This document shows positions 35,201 through 46,865 of a stretch of DNA of 64,000 bases, one piece after another. Position 1 is the stretch's first letter; the number at the start of each line of letters is the position of its first letter. The stretch is taken from NCBI RefSeq assembly GCF_033568475.1, contig NC_133122.1, positions 182,547,449 to 182,611,448 on the forward strand. Reading direction: 5' to 3'. The notes under the pieces were generated by a model. It was given only the letters and a program-made list of their open reading frames with translations, had not been told where the DNA came from and ran no database searches. The position numbers were made by a program, and so were the translations under genes. The DNA is from Henckelia pumila (lineage: Eukaryota; Streptophyta; Magnoliopsida; Lamiales; Gesneriaceae).

Positions 35201-38200
35201 GATCTTTCTTTTCCAACTTCATTAAAATTTCATTTGGAATACCATGAAACTGGCGAAGTGGTGTCTGGACGCTCCACATCCTCTTGCTTACCATTTTGCA
35301 CAATTTTAAAGCCTTCTCAGTCAACTGAGCCCATCCTCTTTTCAGAACTATCTCAAACAGGGCTCGCATCAGACGTCCAGCACTCTGCAAAAGAAAAGAG
35401 TCAAAATAAGAATAAAATATCAAAGTTGCAATTTAACTAAAATGAAAACGTCACATGACAAAACAGATAACTCAAACAGGTGCAATTGAAACCTGTGTAA
35501 TAAAAACCATGTCCGAGGTTAATGACAACCCTTCGAGCTTCAGCTGCGAAATATACGCTTGAAGCAGCACATTGATCTTAGCACTAGGCTCCTCAAGACT
35601 CTCTTTGATTGGAATAGGGACTCGGTCTAAAAGCTTTGCTAATTCCATCTTCTCATCTTGTCTCACAGTTACATATTTGAACTCTTCACTGAGAGAAAAT
35701 AGGCGACAAAGTTCAATATCACCCATTGTTGGCTTCAAATGCTCGTTATACGTGGATATCGTTCCATGAGTTATATAGTAATAACTGGCAATACGACCCA
35801 AATCGGTGACCTGGAAATATCCACTCTTTCTATCATACTTCACCAGATTATTCTTGTCCAATATTGTAGCTGCTGAATGAATCTGAAACAGAGAAAATAA
35901 AGACTCACTCAATAGATGAAATAATCCCTCAAAGTCAATTAATTACTACTACATCAAAACAAAACAGTTTTTATATACATTAATCCAGATGTATAAAAAA
36001 GAAACATTAAGCAATCAGACAGTATGAGAGAATATGAAATAACGCCTCAAAGTCAATTAATACTACATTAAAAAAAAAAACAAAACATAACATAACAGCT
36101 TTCATATAAATTAATCCAAATGTAAATAAAAAAGAAATATTAAGCTATCAGACAGAATGTGAGAGAAGCCTGATCTTTCTACATTCCATGTATACGTCTG
36201 GTAATTCGGTCTACCTTCTTTGGCTGAGAAAGTAGATCCCTGCATGCAGTGTTCTAAAAATCGTCCTAGGCACCTAGGCGGACTTAGGCGGGCCTAGGTG
36301 GGACTAGGCGGGCTCTAGACGGAAATGAATTTTTTTTTGGGCTTTTAAATCGTAAGCCTAGTAAAAAACTAAAAGAAAAATTTTATTACCCTTCCGCGAA
36401 AACCCTTTTGAAGTCGTTTTCTTTAAGAAAAGAAAAGAAAATATGGAGAATAATAAGTAAAGAAATTTATGGAGAAGTAGAGTAAATTTGTAGAATTTTA
36501 TTAGTTATGCAATTTTTAACTCATTTTAAATTTGATGTTATCGTGTTAAAGTTATGATATCTAATTTATAATGTTATACCGAGGAATTCGCCAAGTGGCG
36601 CCTAATCCCCGCCTAGGCGCTAGGCGCTGGTCTGGCACCCGACTAGCGCCTAACGAATTTTAGAACCTTGCCTGCATGGTTATGTAATAAACTGCCACCT
36701 CCACAGCTGTTAGGCACTACTGAAGTTAGTTTAGGACTTCAAGAAATCCAGGAGTCAAGTAACCTAATTAACATTGGCAAAGACATGTAACCAGTAATTC
36801 TCACACAAGAAAGAAAACCACAAGAAGTTTGCTGCATGCATAATCCTGTACTATCTCAGATAAGCAAAAAATTAAAACCATGACCACAAAAACAGGTAGA
36901 AGCAAGCAGCCTCTACGAAAAATTTAAGAAAGAATGACAATACAAAATAAAAACAAGCATGGGGATAATATGTATTACCAGATCAGCTCTTCTTTCCTCC
37001 AAATTTCCATCTCTAGTGAGAATATCAGGTGCCAAACCATATAATGTTGGATTCCGTACCATTCGTACAAAAAGGTAAGTGTACAAGAGCCATTTACAAG
37101 CTTCTCTGGCATTCTGCACAGTTCCTAGGACAATTTCGGCATTCAATTGATCAGCCAATTTAGATATGAATTGACTTTCAATAGGAAGCTGCTGATTCAT
37201 CAAAGACAGATAGTACTTAAGTTCGTTATGGCCAGTAATAATTATTCCTTCACCATACGAATCATATTGAGGTCTTCCAGCTCGACCAAGCATCTGCATG
37301 ACATCTAGAGGGCTTAATTCTGTCCATGCTCCTTTCTCAGGATTGTAGATTTGAGTGCCTTTAATTATCACAGTATGAGCAGGTAAATTGACACCCCAGG
37401 CTAGAGTCGCAGTTGAAACCAAGACTTGTACATGTCCATCTCCAAAAAGTTCCTCAACAATCTGACGATCAGCTCTAACCATCCCTGCGTGATGAATTGC
37501 AAAGCCATATGGCAATAGGTCCTTGAGGTCACTGCTCTTCACCAGCTCCGTGTGAGACTGAAGAATTTCACGGCTTGCACTATCTTCTTTCAAGAATTTA
37601 CCGACAGTGTCCTTAGCAAGGGCTGCATCACGAATAGCGCGGGCAGTTTTAGTAGTTTCCTTTCTTGAGTGCACAAAGATGAGCACTTGATGCTTTCCAG
37701 CAACATCTATCACCTTATCATAACATACATCATTCATCAACTGGAATCTCTGCAATGGCTTCTTTACTTTGATTCCAATATACTGCTGAGCCAGAGGCAC
37801 CGGCCTGTAGCTATTATCAAAATGGAATAGTCCCTTCTTTAAGTTGACACGCAAAAATACAGCAACATCTTCAAAATTTGGAAGTGTAGCTGATAGCCCA
37901 ACCAAACGAATGTGCTCCCGGGTCGTTTCAACTTGCCGCACAGTTCTTGCAATGATACTTTCTAGGACAGGGCCTCTATTGTCATGCAGAAGATGAATCT
38001 CATCAATAATGAGAAGCTTCACAAGCTGTGTATACGTGCGATCACCAGATTTTCTAGTAATGATATCCCACTTCTCAGGGGTTGTCACTATTATCTGAGT
38101 CTCTTCAATTTGCTGGCGACTCAATGACTGGTCTCCACTCAGTTCTTTCACCTTGACACCATAATGCTGTAGTCGATTGGAAAGATTACCAACCACCTCG

Positions 38201-39969
38201 GCAACCAGTGCCTTCATCGGTGCAACATAGACAATTTTATAATTGCTATGATCAATGGATCCATCATCATTCATATGCAATGCAATCTGTTTAAGCATGG
38301 TGAGCATGGCGACATTTGTTTTCCCAGCCCCAGTGGGAGCACATAGCAAGATATTTTCTGCAGAGAATAGTGCAGTATCATAAACTTTACTCTGGATCCT
38401 GTTCAAATGGGTCATTCCTTTGAAAGCTGGCTGTGCCCAGTCTGGCATGTTAGAGATCTGCACAAGTTCTTCGCCTGCAGCCAATGGCATCGGCTTTAAA
38501 GCTGGGACATGAACTTCGTCGTACCCCTTTCTATGATATTTACAAGAACCCCCAGGAAGCTCACACTTCTTATTGGCCATCAACAGCCCACCTTGATTAA
38601 AGGCAAGGCTTTCAAGATCAAGCAATTGCCGCTGCCCCTTCAACCAATCACCATCGGCATCTCTATCGACTAGCTTATGACGCTGGCGCTCACCATCGCC
38701 ACCGGATTCATCCTTCAGCCTACGAGCCTCCTCCCTGATACTTTTCTCCATGTTCTTCTGCCTCTCTTTTGCAGTTGCCCTGGTGGCATGTAACTGATCC
38801 AGGATTGAAATGTGATCCGCCCCCAGCTCCATCATTTCCTCTTCTATCTCCTTTCTTTTGTCTTGATCTTCTGCCCTTGCCAAGCGAGTACACCATACAA
38901 TTTTCAATCGGTTCCTCAATAAATATTTAATGAGACTAAATTTATCAAATTGCAGATGCACCAACAGCTTGGTCTCAACTTCACGGTCATCACCTTCGGC
39001 GAGAATCTTTAGAACCTCTTCAGCGAGATTCTGGCTTTGCTGCGGATCAATCTGCTGGCCATAAGCCTGCGAGATATTTCGCTGAAGCCAATAAGCATCA
39101 ATATCTTGAACATTTAAGTTCAGTCCCTCATTTGCATCCTGCCTATCATCGTCATCAATGCCACCACCCATCTGCATAGCACCAGAACCATCCACTTCTG
39201 CAATATCATCATCATCCTCTTCATCCTCAGGTACCATATCAAGATCACTCTCTTCCTCTTCCTCTTCATTCTCCTCAAACTCAACAGCAACACCAACATC
39301 GTCATCGAGACCATTGTCACCATTAACAGCAGCATCACCAGCATCTCCGCCATCCTCGTAATCAGTAATGAGCCTCCCGTAGGATACTAGCTGATCAAAA
39401 GTATGGTTTGGTATAGGGTTCAGTAACTTCTCGATCTCCTTTTTCTTGTCAGGATTCTTGACATTATCACTCTTAAGAACTGCTAAGATCTCATCCGCAG
39501 CAGCACTGACAATATTCAAAGGCTGCCCGCCCAACTGCTGCTGAATAACACTAAGCATGGCTTCATAAGCAGCCCTTGTCTCCTTAGTCTTGGGCTGGTA
39601 AACACCTTCATCAGAGGAAGTTAGGACACTCTCCTCTTGAAGTCGCCTCCTCTTACTCCTCGGCTGAGTAGGAGCATCAAAAGCAGGCTCCCGGTCCTTT
39701 TTCTTCTTGGACTTGTTAAGTTTCTCCTCCAACTCGGGGGGTTTATCCCTGTAAGCTCTGTCACCGAACAATTTCGGATCAATCTTCCCCCAGAGAGATT
39801 CTGGCTCCCCAGTAGGCTCATGGGTGTCACGAGGGCGAGAGTCAGTAGTGAGGACAAGGCTTGAGTTGGCTCGATACTCGTATTGCTTGAACCTGGCGTG
39901 CGCCTCAGCACCACCACCACCACCACCACCACCACCACCTCCACCACCACCACCACCCTGATGTGCCAT
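32202..39969 (-). CDS. BRR2: BRR2, U5 snRNP ATP-dependent RNA helicase
   Basis: Three coding exons (39969-36979, 35882-35493, 35384-32202), with in-phase GT/AG junctions, give 2187 residues, close to Arabidopsis BRR2A. Brr2 unwinds U4/U6 snRNA to activate the nuclear spliceosome. The N-terminus has 16 glycines (residues 5-20), then [20 protein letters not shown] and an acidic stretch (about 215-260). Cassette 1 has Walker A APTGAGKT (about 545), DEIH (about 657), SATLP, and [11 protein letters not shown] (about 897), then a Sec63 unit. Cassette 2 has APTGSGKT (about 1392), DELH (about 1498) and MMGRASRP, then a second Sec63 unit and an Ig-like end. All expected motifs are intact and there is no break. 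The ATG is the first in frame, preceded by a probable leader intron. It looks like a working single gene. Confidence 0.97.
36247..36670. mobile_element. hAT-type MITE in BRR2 coding intron 1
   Basis: The ends are CAGTGTTCTAAAAATCG and CGAATTTTAGAACCTTG, the latter being the inverse of CAAGGTTCTAAAATTCG. A perfect 8-bp target duplication CCTGCATG flanks it at 36239-36246 and 36671-36678. Terminal CTAGGCG repeats lie inside both ends. Eight-bp duplications and CA-starting ends are typical of hAT. The intron (35883-36978) would be about 660 bp without it. Confidence 0.93.
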
Positions 39970-39972
39970 CTT

Positions 39973-40710
39973 CTACAGTCAACAGACACCACGATCTTGA
40001 TTGTTCAAGGCAGAACAACTTCTGCCAAATGATAATAAAGAATGTACAACGTTAGTATTTCTAGTGACAAAAATTCACAAAAATATTGTAGCAGTATAAC
40101 TAGTGAAGTAACCCACAAATTCCATCCAAATCCATAAAATATATATATCCAGAAAAATGATCTTATTCCACACCAAAAACACAAATCCAATTGATCGGAC
40201 ATAATCAAACAGGTTTCAGTTCTACTTTCAGAAACTGTTGACTAATGTACTAGAAATAGGTATCAAATCAAGAAATATGTTTACACATATACCTACGTGT
40301 TCACAAAAGCTATGGGAGAAATGGTGTTGGGAGAATGGAAAGAAAACTATCATTACAAGCACTTACAAATAACCCTTTCCTGGTTGGGCTGAAGGTATCC
40401 GGAAAACTAATCAACAATAAAACTCTATTTAATGGTGGCTAACGCAAATCAACCAAGGGAAAGCATATATCATGTCCGATCCATAATCGCCAAAAGAAAA
40501 AAAATAACACTAAAAGTTGTATCTCATATTTTAATTTGCAACCAACATCACAACACAAAATAATATAAAAACTACCTCAAACACACAACAAATTACCTCA
40601 AATTACTTAGCAGAACTAAAATATTCACGAAAACACCAAAAAAATAACTAAAAAAAGAAAGAAAAACGTTCACAACATGATATTAACAAAAATGGCCACG
40701 CAAATCTCAC
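39973..40710 (-). other. Probable 5'-UTR intron of BRR2
   Basis: A GTGAG donor (40706-40710) and a GACTGTAG acceptor (39973-39980), three bases before the ATG, define a 738-bp AT-rich intron. A leader intron is common for plant housekeeping genes. It is inferred from signals only. Confidence 0.55.
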
Positions 40711-40850
40711 CTCACCGAGTCAAGTTCTCAGCGTTTCTTCTCGCCTGATTCCTTGTTCTCCGCGTGATTTCTCTCTCGCGCAGGCGATTCCTTGTTCTCC
40801 TCGTGATTTCTCTCTCGCGCAGATAAATTCTGAGAAATAAAAACGAGTGT
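40711..40850 (-). promoter_or_regulatory. Probable BRR2 leader exon with a tandem duplication
   Basis: The CT- and GA-rich stretch contains a direct duplication of about 40 bp (cores ATTCCTTGTTCTCC and GTGATTTCTCTCTCGCGCAG on the plus strand, near 40747 and 40785). AAACCCTAAAC (minus) just upstream, at about 40851-40862, resembles a telo-box found in promoters of translation and RNA-processing genes. The exact transcription start is unknown. Confidence 0.45.
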
Positions 40851-41212
40851 TTAGGGTTTTAGCGGTTAGGTCATTCGGGGGCAATAATATCATTTCATAC
40901 TATTATTATTTTATTTCATGTTTATTTCGGTTCGAAAATTTGGATTAGGATTTAAATTTGAATTTTAAAATCCATAAATTTGAAATTCTATTTAGTGTTT
41001 GGTATGAAATTTAAAATTGATATTTGCAAATCCATTTCTTGTTTGGAAGAAAATGAATTTGAATTTGGAAAATTAAAATTTAACTAAAGTAATCTTTGGT
41101 CTTTTATATAAATAATTAACCCATATTATTCACATTATTAAAAATCCAAAAATATGCAAACCAATTGTTACAAATACCGAAACTGAACCATATTTTTAAC
41201 CTAAAACTATTA

Positions 41213-41599
41213 GGCTCCGTTTGGTAGGATTATTATTAATCCATATATAATTTATTTTGTCTAATACTACGTTTTTCTCGCCATATATTTATCCTTCTAT
41301 TAAGTATTTATTTTACATCAATCAAATCATTAATTATTTATCTTACATCAATCAAATCATCGAATTTAAATTACTATATTATCCCTTATAAATAATATTA
41401 TTCATATTTTATTTATTATTAAAAAGGACAAAATGGTAATTTTGTATTTTTATATAAAATTCAACTAATCAAATCAAATAAACTATAATCTATCAATCAA
41501 ATCAATTACTATATTCACTACCATTTCTTATTTATTTTTTATTACATTACATTACTTATATATATATTATTTATCCTATTATTTCTACCAAACGGAGCC
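41213..41599. mobile_element. Tourist-like MITE, copy 2
   Basis: The ends GGCTCCGTTTGGTA and TACCAAACGGAGCC are perfect inverses over 13 or more bases. TTA duplications lie at 41210-41212 and 41600-41602. It is homologous along its length to 30521-30909, 387 against 389 bp. It lies about 370 bp from the Harbinger relic, a possible source of transposase. Confidence 0.93.
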
Positions 41600-41969
41600 T
41601 TAGAGAATAATAATAATGTCAGTGAAAAAGTTGCAGCAAAAAACAAAAGACGTTAAAAAGTAAAGTTTTGGTCTTGATGTGAAAATAATAATCATGAAAT
41701 GTTCGAGTAAATAAATAAAATTATTAGTGAATCCAACCAGGAATCACATCCTAATTTTTATTATAGCAAATGAAATCATTGTTCAATCCTAAGATGAATT
41801 TTTCATTTTCCATGACAGCCAATCAAGGCGATCATCAGCTGGAAGTCTTAAGAAAAAATCAGCTGCAGTTGGATTTGACAACAAAAAATCATTTGCTGCA
41901 TAAACAAAACTTTTATCCACTCCATTTAGTTTTTCAATTCAATGTATGCTCTTGACATCGACGTTTGTT

Positions 41970-42763
41970 CTATTCAGTGACATCCAGCACTTTAGCAATT
42001 TGTGTGATTGTAGCATTCAAATTATCGAGTATCTCATTCAGGTCATCAAATTTTGATGTTTTTTTCTTGCCAGCCTTAGATATAACATCTGAGGATGATG
42101 AACGAGGAATGAAAGGTTGTTGAAAGTTCTCCACTCCAAAATCTTTCAAATTTTCTAAATGAATCTCTTGCTCAGCTACTAACTGGTCGATCTCTTCTAT
42201 TTTTGAAGATTCAACACCACTTGAAAACATGTTTTTTTTTCAATTTTCGTTCCTTTTCCAGCAGCTCTATCCTTTTCAAATAACTCTCGAAGCAATGGGA
42301 AACAAGGAGTAGAAATATTTCAGACTTGTTTAGCATCAGGGTACGCCTATTCAATTTACACTAATATGTTACATCAATAATAATTGGAAAAAAAAAATCC
42401 AAAATGAAGAAAGCAATAAAGCATATCTTGATTCGTGCTTCCCAAACCTCCTCTTGTGCGTCAATTTTTTTTGTTACATCATTCCAACTAAACCCACTCC
42501 CTCTTTTAAAAACTTCAAGAACAATAGTCATTTTTTATTTTCAATGATTTCAATTGGTTCTGAACATTATCTTCGTTAACTTTCATTGTAAATTTTGAAT
42601 TCATAGCTTCAATTACAGCATTATATGCTGCTTGAGTAAAATTTCTATCCGGTTTTTGGCCTTGATTTTTTTGGTCTAATAAAAAAACAAAAAAAAATTC
42701 ATCCATTTGCGGCGTCCAAGTTTTGTAATAGACAGTGTGAACAACTTGAGAATCATCATTCAT
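41970..42763 (-). pseudogene. PIF/Harbinger ORF1 (Myb/SANT-like), disabled
   Basis: From ATG at 42763 the frame reads VHTVYYKTWTPQMDEFFFVF, the start of a Myb/SANT-like DNA-binding domain, and FTQAAYNAVIEAMNSKFTMK. The frame shifts near 42540, continuing as VFKRGSGFSWNDV, then AYPDAKQV with an in-frame stop, then CFPLLRELFEKDRAAGKGTK. It ends with the acidic tail FDDLNEILDNLNATITQIAK at 41970. In autonomous Harbinger elements this protein helps the transposase bind DNA. Both ORFs lie on the same strand, as expected for the superfamily. Confidence 0.82.
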
Positions 42764-42987
42764 TTCCTAACATGTAAAAAACACAAAACTAAAGATCATA
42801 TAAAGAAAGAATTTGAATATTATATAATTGTAAGACAGTTAGTTCATAACATAAAATAAATTAAAATACAAATCACAGAAACAAACAGATAAGGTGAAAA
42901 AGAAAACAATGAATTATTTACAAATCAAACTACTTTAATATTATTATAAAAGAAATTTTCTTAAGTACTAACACGTGTATAATATTC

Positions 42988-44314
42988 CTACATTTGTTGT
43001 GATATTCTATTCCTCATCAATATTCCAAGTCTACTACTTTCATGTGTACCATGAGAAGAACTAAATTCTTCATGTGTAACTCCTTCAGTGCTAAGTTGAT
43101 CATCAACTTCAGCAATCAATTGTTCATCAGGATCTACACCCATTAAAAAATTATGCAAGATGCAACATGTTTATATAATCTCTGAATAGGTCTAAACGTC
43201 ATAGTTAGGCTCGGCACCACTAGCTAAAATTAAAAATATTTTCTTTAAGACACCAAATGCTCTTTCTATTGCATTTCTCAAAGATTCATGTCTATGATTA
43301 AATATTTTTTTTGCTGATTCTGGTCCACGATTGCTATATTTTTTTGGATGATATCGTGTTCCTCTGAAAGGAGCGATAAAACCATCTCTTAGCATAAATC
43401 CAGCATCAACGAGATAATATTTACCTACAAAAATTATTTTTTGATTAATAAACATATTTTTTATTTCATTTTCAGAGGCTGATGTAATTATGATATAATA
43501 CCATTTGGAACTTTTAGTTTATCTTTTCTATTAAGCGCATCATCAAGGATACGCCCATCATCTACAGAACCTTCCCATCCAAGTAACACATATGTAAATC
43601 TGAGATCGAAGGTACATGCAGCCAACACATTTTGTGTGGAGAAGTCTTTTCTACCTCTGTATCTTGCAACATGTTCTTTAGAAACTTTAACACGAAAATG
43701 TGTTCCATCAATTATACCAATACACTCTTATCATATGTAAAAAAAATTGTAAAGATATGGCTCAAAGAATTTAGTTAAACAACAAAAAGTTTTGAGTATG
43801 TAATTTTACCTTAAAATATGGGTAGTATCTAGGATTATGAAGGATTTCTGATGAAGTTTCACTTCCATCGGGTTGGATCATAAATTGATCTTCAAGAGAT
43901 ATGATTGCCTTCAAGATATTATGAAAATGTCGACTTATTGCTTCTCAAGAACGTCTAAATATAAATTTCATCGAACAATTACTTTCATTTTGGCCAACAA
44001 CATACAAAAAAATTTCCAAATGTTCTTCTATGGTGCTATATATAGTATCTTTGAGGAGTGTTTTTTCTCGTAATATTTAAACAAAATTTTTAAATACAGT
44101 CGATCCCATACGAAGCACACCACGAATTCATTCTTCGGTTTCAGTACGATACATTAACTCCTTCCTAACTTCCTCTCTTTTTGGATCGTTTTCTGCTATA
44201 TTTCGATTAATATACCTTTTGTTTTTAATAAATAATATATTCAAGCAAGATACAAGATACTATAACTACAACAGCAATCCGTGATCTTTCAGCTGATCCG
44301 TTGATGTTATCCAT
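42988..44314 (-). pseudogene. PIF/Harbinger DDE transposase, disabled
   Basis: The frame begins MDNINGSAERSRIAVVV at 44314. It continues in pieces through KRYINRNIAENDPKREEVRK and REKTLLKDTIYSTIEEHLEI, then AISRHFHNILKAIISLEDQF. The catalytic region has IDGTHFRVKVSKEHVARYRG, GWEGSVDDGRILDDAL and YYLVDAGFMLRDGFIAPFRG, then HESLRNAIERAFGVLKK, giving the D, D and E residues. Two introns fit the signals: a GT at about 43812 and one of about 75 bp ending TTTGTAG at about 43430. At least five stops (including TGA near 43947 and TAG at 43192) break it. The C-terminus [18 protein letters not shown] stops at 42988. Confidence 0.9.
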
Positions 44315-44587
44315 CTATAAAAATAAGAAAAAACCTATAGAAAATATGAAAACTATCCTAAATTCAGAATTTCAACAACATATCATAATATTTCGGACAA
44401 ACAAATAAGTTAATCAGCGATAAATTTCTAATTTAAATTGGAAATGACACCTCTAAAACCACTAGTTTCCTTACCAACTTGCAGATAAAGGTCAGTCATA
44501 TATAGAAACCATATTCTTGAGTGTAGGGTCATATTGACCCCCACACCAATCAAGTTTATTTTCGTTGCACTCAAGAATATGGTTTAT

Positions 44588-44640
44588 ATATACATATATA
44601 TATATATATATAATATAATATAATATAATATAATATACAT
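44588..44640. repeat. TA / TAATA microsatellite
   Basis: An (AT)n run passes into (ATAAT)n. It is a simple repeat with no other content. Confidence 0.9.
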
Positions 44641-44681
44641 ACATGAACGTTTATAAAATAAAATAGTATTATGGTTAATCA

Positions 44682-45043
44682 TGAACCAAGACAAAAAAAG
44701 CTCTTCTAGTGAAGAAGCCCGTGCTGAAATAAGGGCAAATGGTTTGATTCGACATTTCCTACGAATCGACTTAGTGAAATCCCCTATTTCATATAGGAAT
44801 GATCTAGCGGGCTCAGGATTGCTCTCTGATAATGGATCAGATTGCACCAATATCAGTCCGTTTTCTTTCATTTATTCCAAGGCAAGAATTAACCCATTAA
44901 TCAAAATAAAATAACTATTCATACGTTGTTGAATAGAAATACGGGATTACAATCATTGAGAATTTTGTCATCATCCAATTGTTTTCGAATGGGTCCATTC
45001 AACGATGTAAAATATCAAAGTGTGATAAAAGAATCAATCAAAA
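44682..45043 (+). pseudogene. rpoC2: Nuclear plastid insertion: rpoC2 fragment
   Basis: The plus strand reads [20 protein letters not shown] and [20 protein letters not shown]. After a one-base frame change near 44905 it continues [20 protein letters not shown] and [14 protein letters not shown]. These match the middle of the plastid RNA polymerase beta'' subunit. Homology ends near IKESIKM at about 45043. No other plastid genes flank it, so a piece of about 360 bp moved to the nucleus. It cannot be functional. Confidence 0.8.
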
Positions 45044-45125
45044 TGACACATACACACATTTAATGACATGGTGCTTTTGACATTTGACTTTATTGATGAC
45101 AACTACATGCAATGCAGTACAATAT

Positions 45126-45570
45126 TTATTGTCCCACACAAAAAAAAATAAAAAAGAGAGAAAGAGAGAAAACTAACCAAAAGAGGAAGATGCAACACAT
45201 ACGACTCTGAAAGTTGTTGGTAGGCAGATGAATTTTGTGCTCGCCAAGGCAAGAAGCAAGGTGAATGGAAGGAGAGAGATGAATGTTGTGAAAAGAGAAA
45301 TGAAAGGATAAAGAAGAGAAAATAAATATTTGAATGAGTTTTACTTTATTGAAATCCAAATCCCAACGAATCTTCTCAATTTTGATGAGATTTGAGCCAA
45401 CAGAACAAAATCCTAGCAAATCCCATAGAGTTCCTCAAAATCCGATTCCCTTTTTAAAATTTCATGAAACCAAAAAATGAAAATGAGATTCACAAATCCA
45501 AATCCTACCAAATTCCACCAAATACATGCCTCCAAACAATGTGTAAAAGGATACTTTCTCCTTGGTGGAC
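45126..45570. other. Intergenic, nothing recognised
   Basis: There is an A-rich stretch followed by repeats of AAATCC/AATTCC-type words on the plus strand. Open frames are short and lack motifs. Confidence 0.4.
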
Positions 45571-45578
45571 CAAAATTA

Positions 45579-46200
45579 TCACGGGCACTCCCAATCCTGG
45601 TTCTCTGAGTCATCATCATCGAACCAAATTTGATGGATCACTGCTTGAATATCTTGATTCAGTTCATGTTCTCGGTGTTCATGGAGAATTGATCTTTTGA
45701 TATTCTCTATTTGCTCCACAAGGTGACATCTAGAATTGATTTGATCTTCTACCGATGTCTCAGTCAATGCCACATAATTGTCCACCATATCCTCTAGTGA
45801 ATGTAAGATCAATTGAGAACAACTTACCTCCTCATTTTGAAACTCGAATGGTTGGTCTGTAAAATCTGGGTAATGAGTATCTTGTGGGTATTGGTGGTTC
45901 CGAATATTTGGTGAAAGATCCCAATACCGATGGTAGTTAAATTTTGTCATATCATCTAACATGCATATCACACTGTTATCATCTCGAAAAAATAGTGGAC
46001 TACCAGTTTTCAAAACTCCATAGATTACCCATCTTCTTGTCACTGCATTCAAACCATTAAGAAAAAAATTAACGAGAGAATAATTAGAAAAACCATGACA
46101 TCAGAAGGTGTTCGCTAAATTATTGAATCCCATGCTGCGTAGAATGGCTCTCCATGTTGCTGGGTAAAACTCGTGAATACTTGTCGATGGAACATCTCAA
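45579..46200 (-). pseudogene. Ty3 gag-like relic downstream of a tRNA-Asp primer site
   Basis: The minus frames include FHRQVFTSFTQQHGEPFYAA and then a 157-residue open piece (MNAVTRRWVIYGVL to QIWFDDDDSENQDWECP). QQHGEPFYAAWD resembles the Gag segment seen in Athila/Tat elements. The element is read from the primer site at 46801 and is split by the MITE at 46212. The assignment is weak and based mostly on position. Confidence 0.45.
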
Positions 46201-46211
46201 AGTATTACACT

Positions 46212-46676
46212 TAGGGGTGTGAAAAAATACCGAAATTTCAGTATATTGAGGTTAGCGTACCAAAAATTATCGAATTTACCGGATTTTCGGTATACCTTTT
46301 TTTTTCGATAGGGTACGTTAACGATACCGACTTTTTCGGTGCGGTAACGGTATGAAACTTGAAAATTTTGTTATATACCAATATACCGAAATATTATATA
46401 AAAATTTAAAAATATATAATATTTTTAAACAATAAATTTATAAATAAAAAATATAAGGTTTTTTTTCCGGTATAAAACGCAATATACCGATACCGTACCG
46501 AAATCTCGGTATACCTTAAAATTTTGGTATAATCGGTATGCTATTTATATGTACCAAAATTTTCGGTATACCGAAATGTTCGGTACGGTATCAGTATAAA
46601 AAATTTATATCGTAATTTTTGGTACGGTATATGGTACGTTATATATTTTTCGATACGGTACTGTATGTCACCCCTA
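46212..46676. mobile_element. hAT-type MITE (TAGGGGTG ends)
   Basis: The ends TAGGGGTGTGAAAAAATACC and GGTACTGTATGTCACCCCTA are inverted. Eight-bp duplications ATTACACT / ATTACACC (7 of 8) lie at 46204-46211 and 46677-46684. The interior is rich in TACCGAAAT and CGGTAT words that pair across the element. It interrupts the gag relic. Confidence 0.88.
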
Positions 46677-46800
46677 ATTACACCAGTTGAATTCCTGTAA
46701 AAATAAAATAGAAAACATAGATCACGCATGAATAAATCTCTATAAATAAATAGAAAATTAACTAAAGACAATAACAAAAAGTAAAATTTGTCAATTTCAA

Positions 46801-46818
46801 TCCCCGACAACGGCGCCA
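46801..46818 (-). other. tRNA-Asp primer binding site
   Basis: The minus strand reads TGGCGCCGTTGTCGGGGA, one base from TGGCGCCGTTGCCGGGGA, the complement of the tRNA-Asp 3' end used by Athila. The LTR end TTTGCTCGATCA lies just before it. Confidence 0.9.
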
Positions 46819-46824
46819 AAAACT

Positions 46825-46865
46825 TGATCGAGCAAATGCTACCACGGAAAATCAACTTAAATATA
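46825..46865 (-). repeat. Last 41 bp of an Athila-type LTR
   Basis: TGATCGAGCAAATGCTACCA onward matches the end of the intact LTR at 58063 onward. Homology stops at TGTAGCG (46866), where a long LTR begins. Confidence 0.8.

Noticed and set aside
39158-39361. Serine-rich plus-strand frame opposite BRR2 exon 1
   Set aside because: It is the reverse strand of the acidic region (GAA/GAT codons read as serine); there is no independent support.
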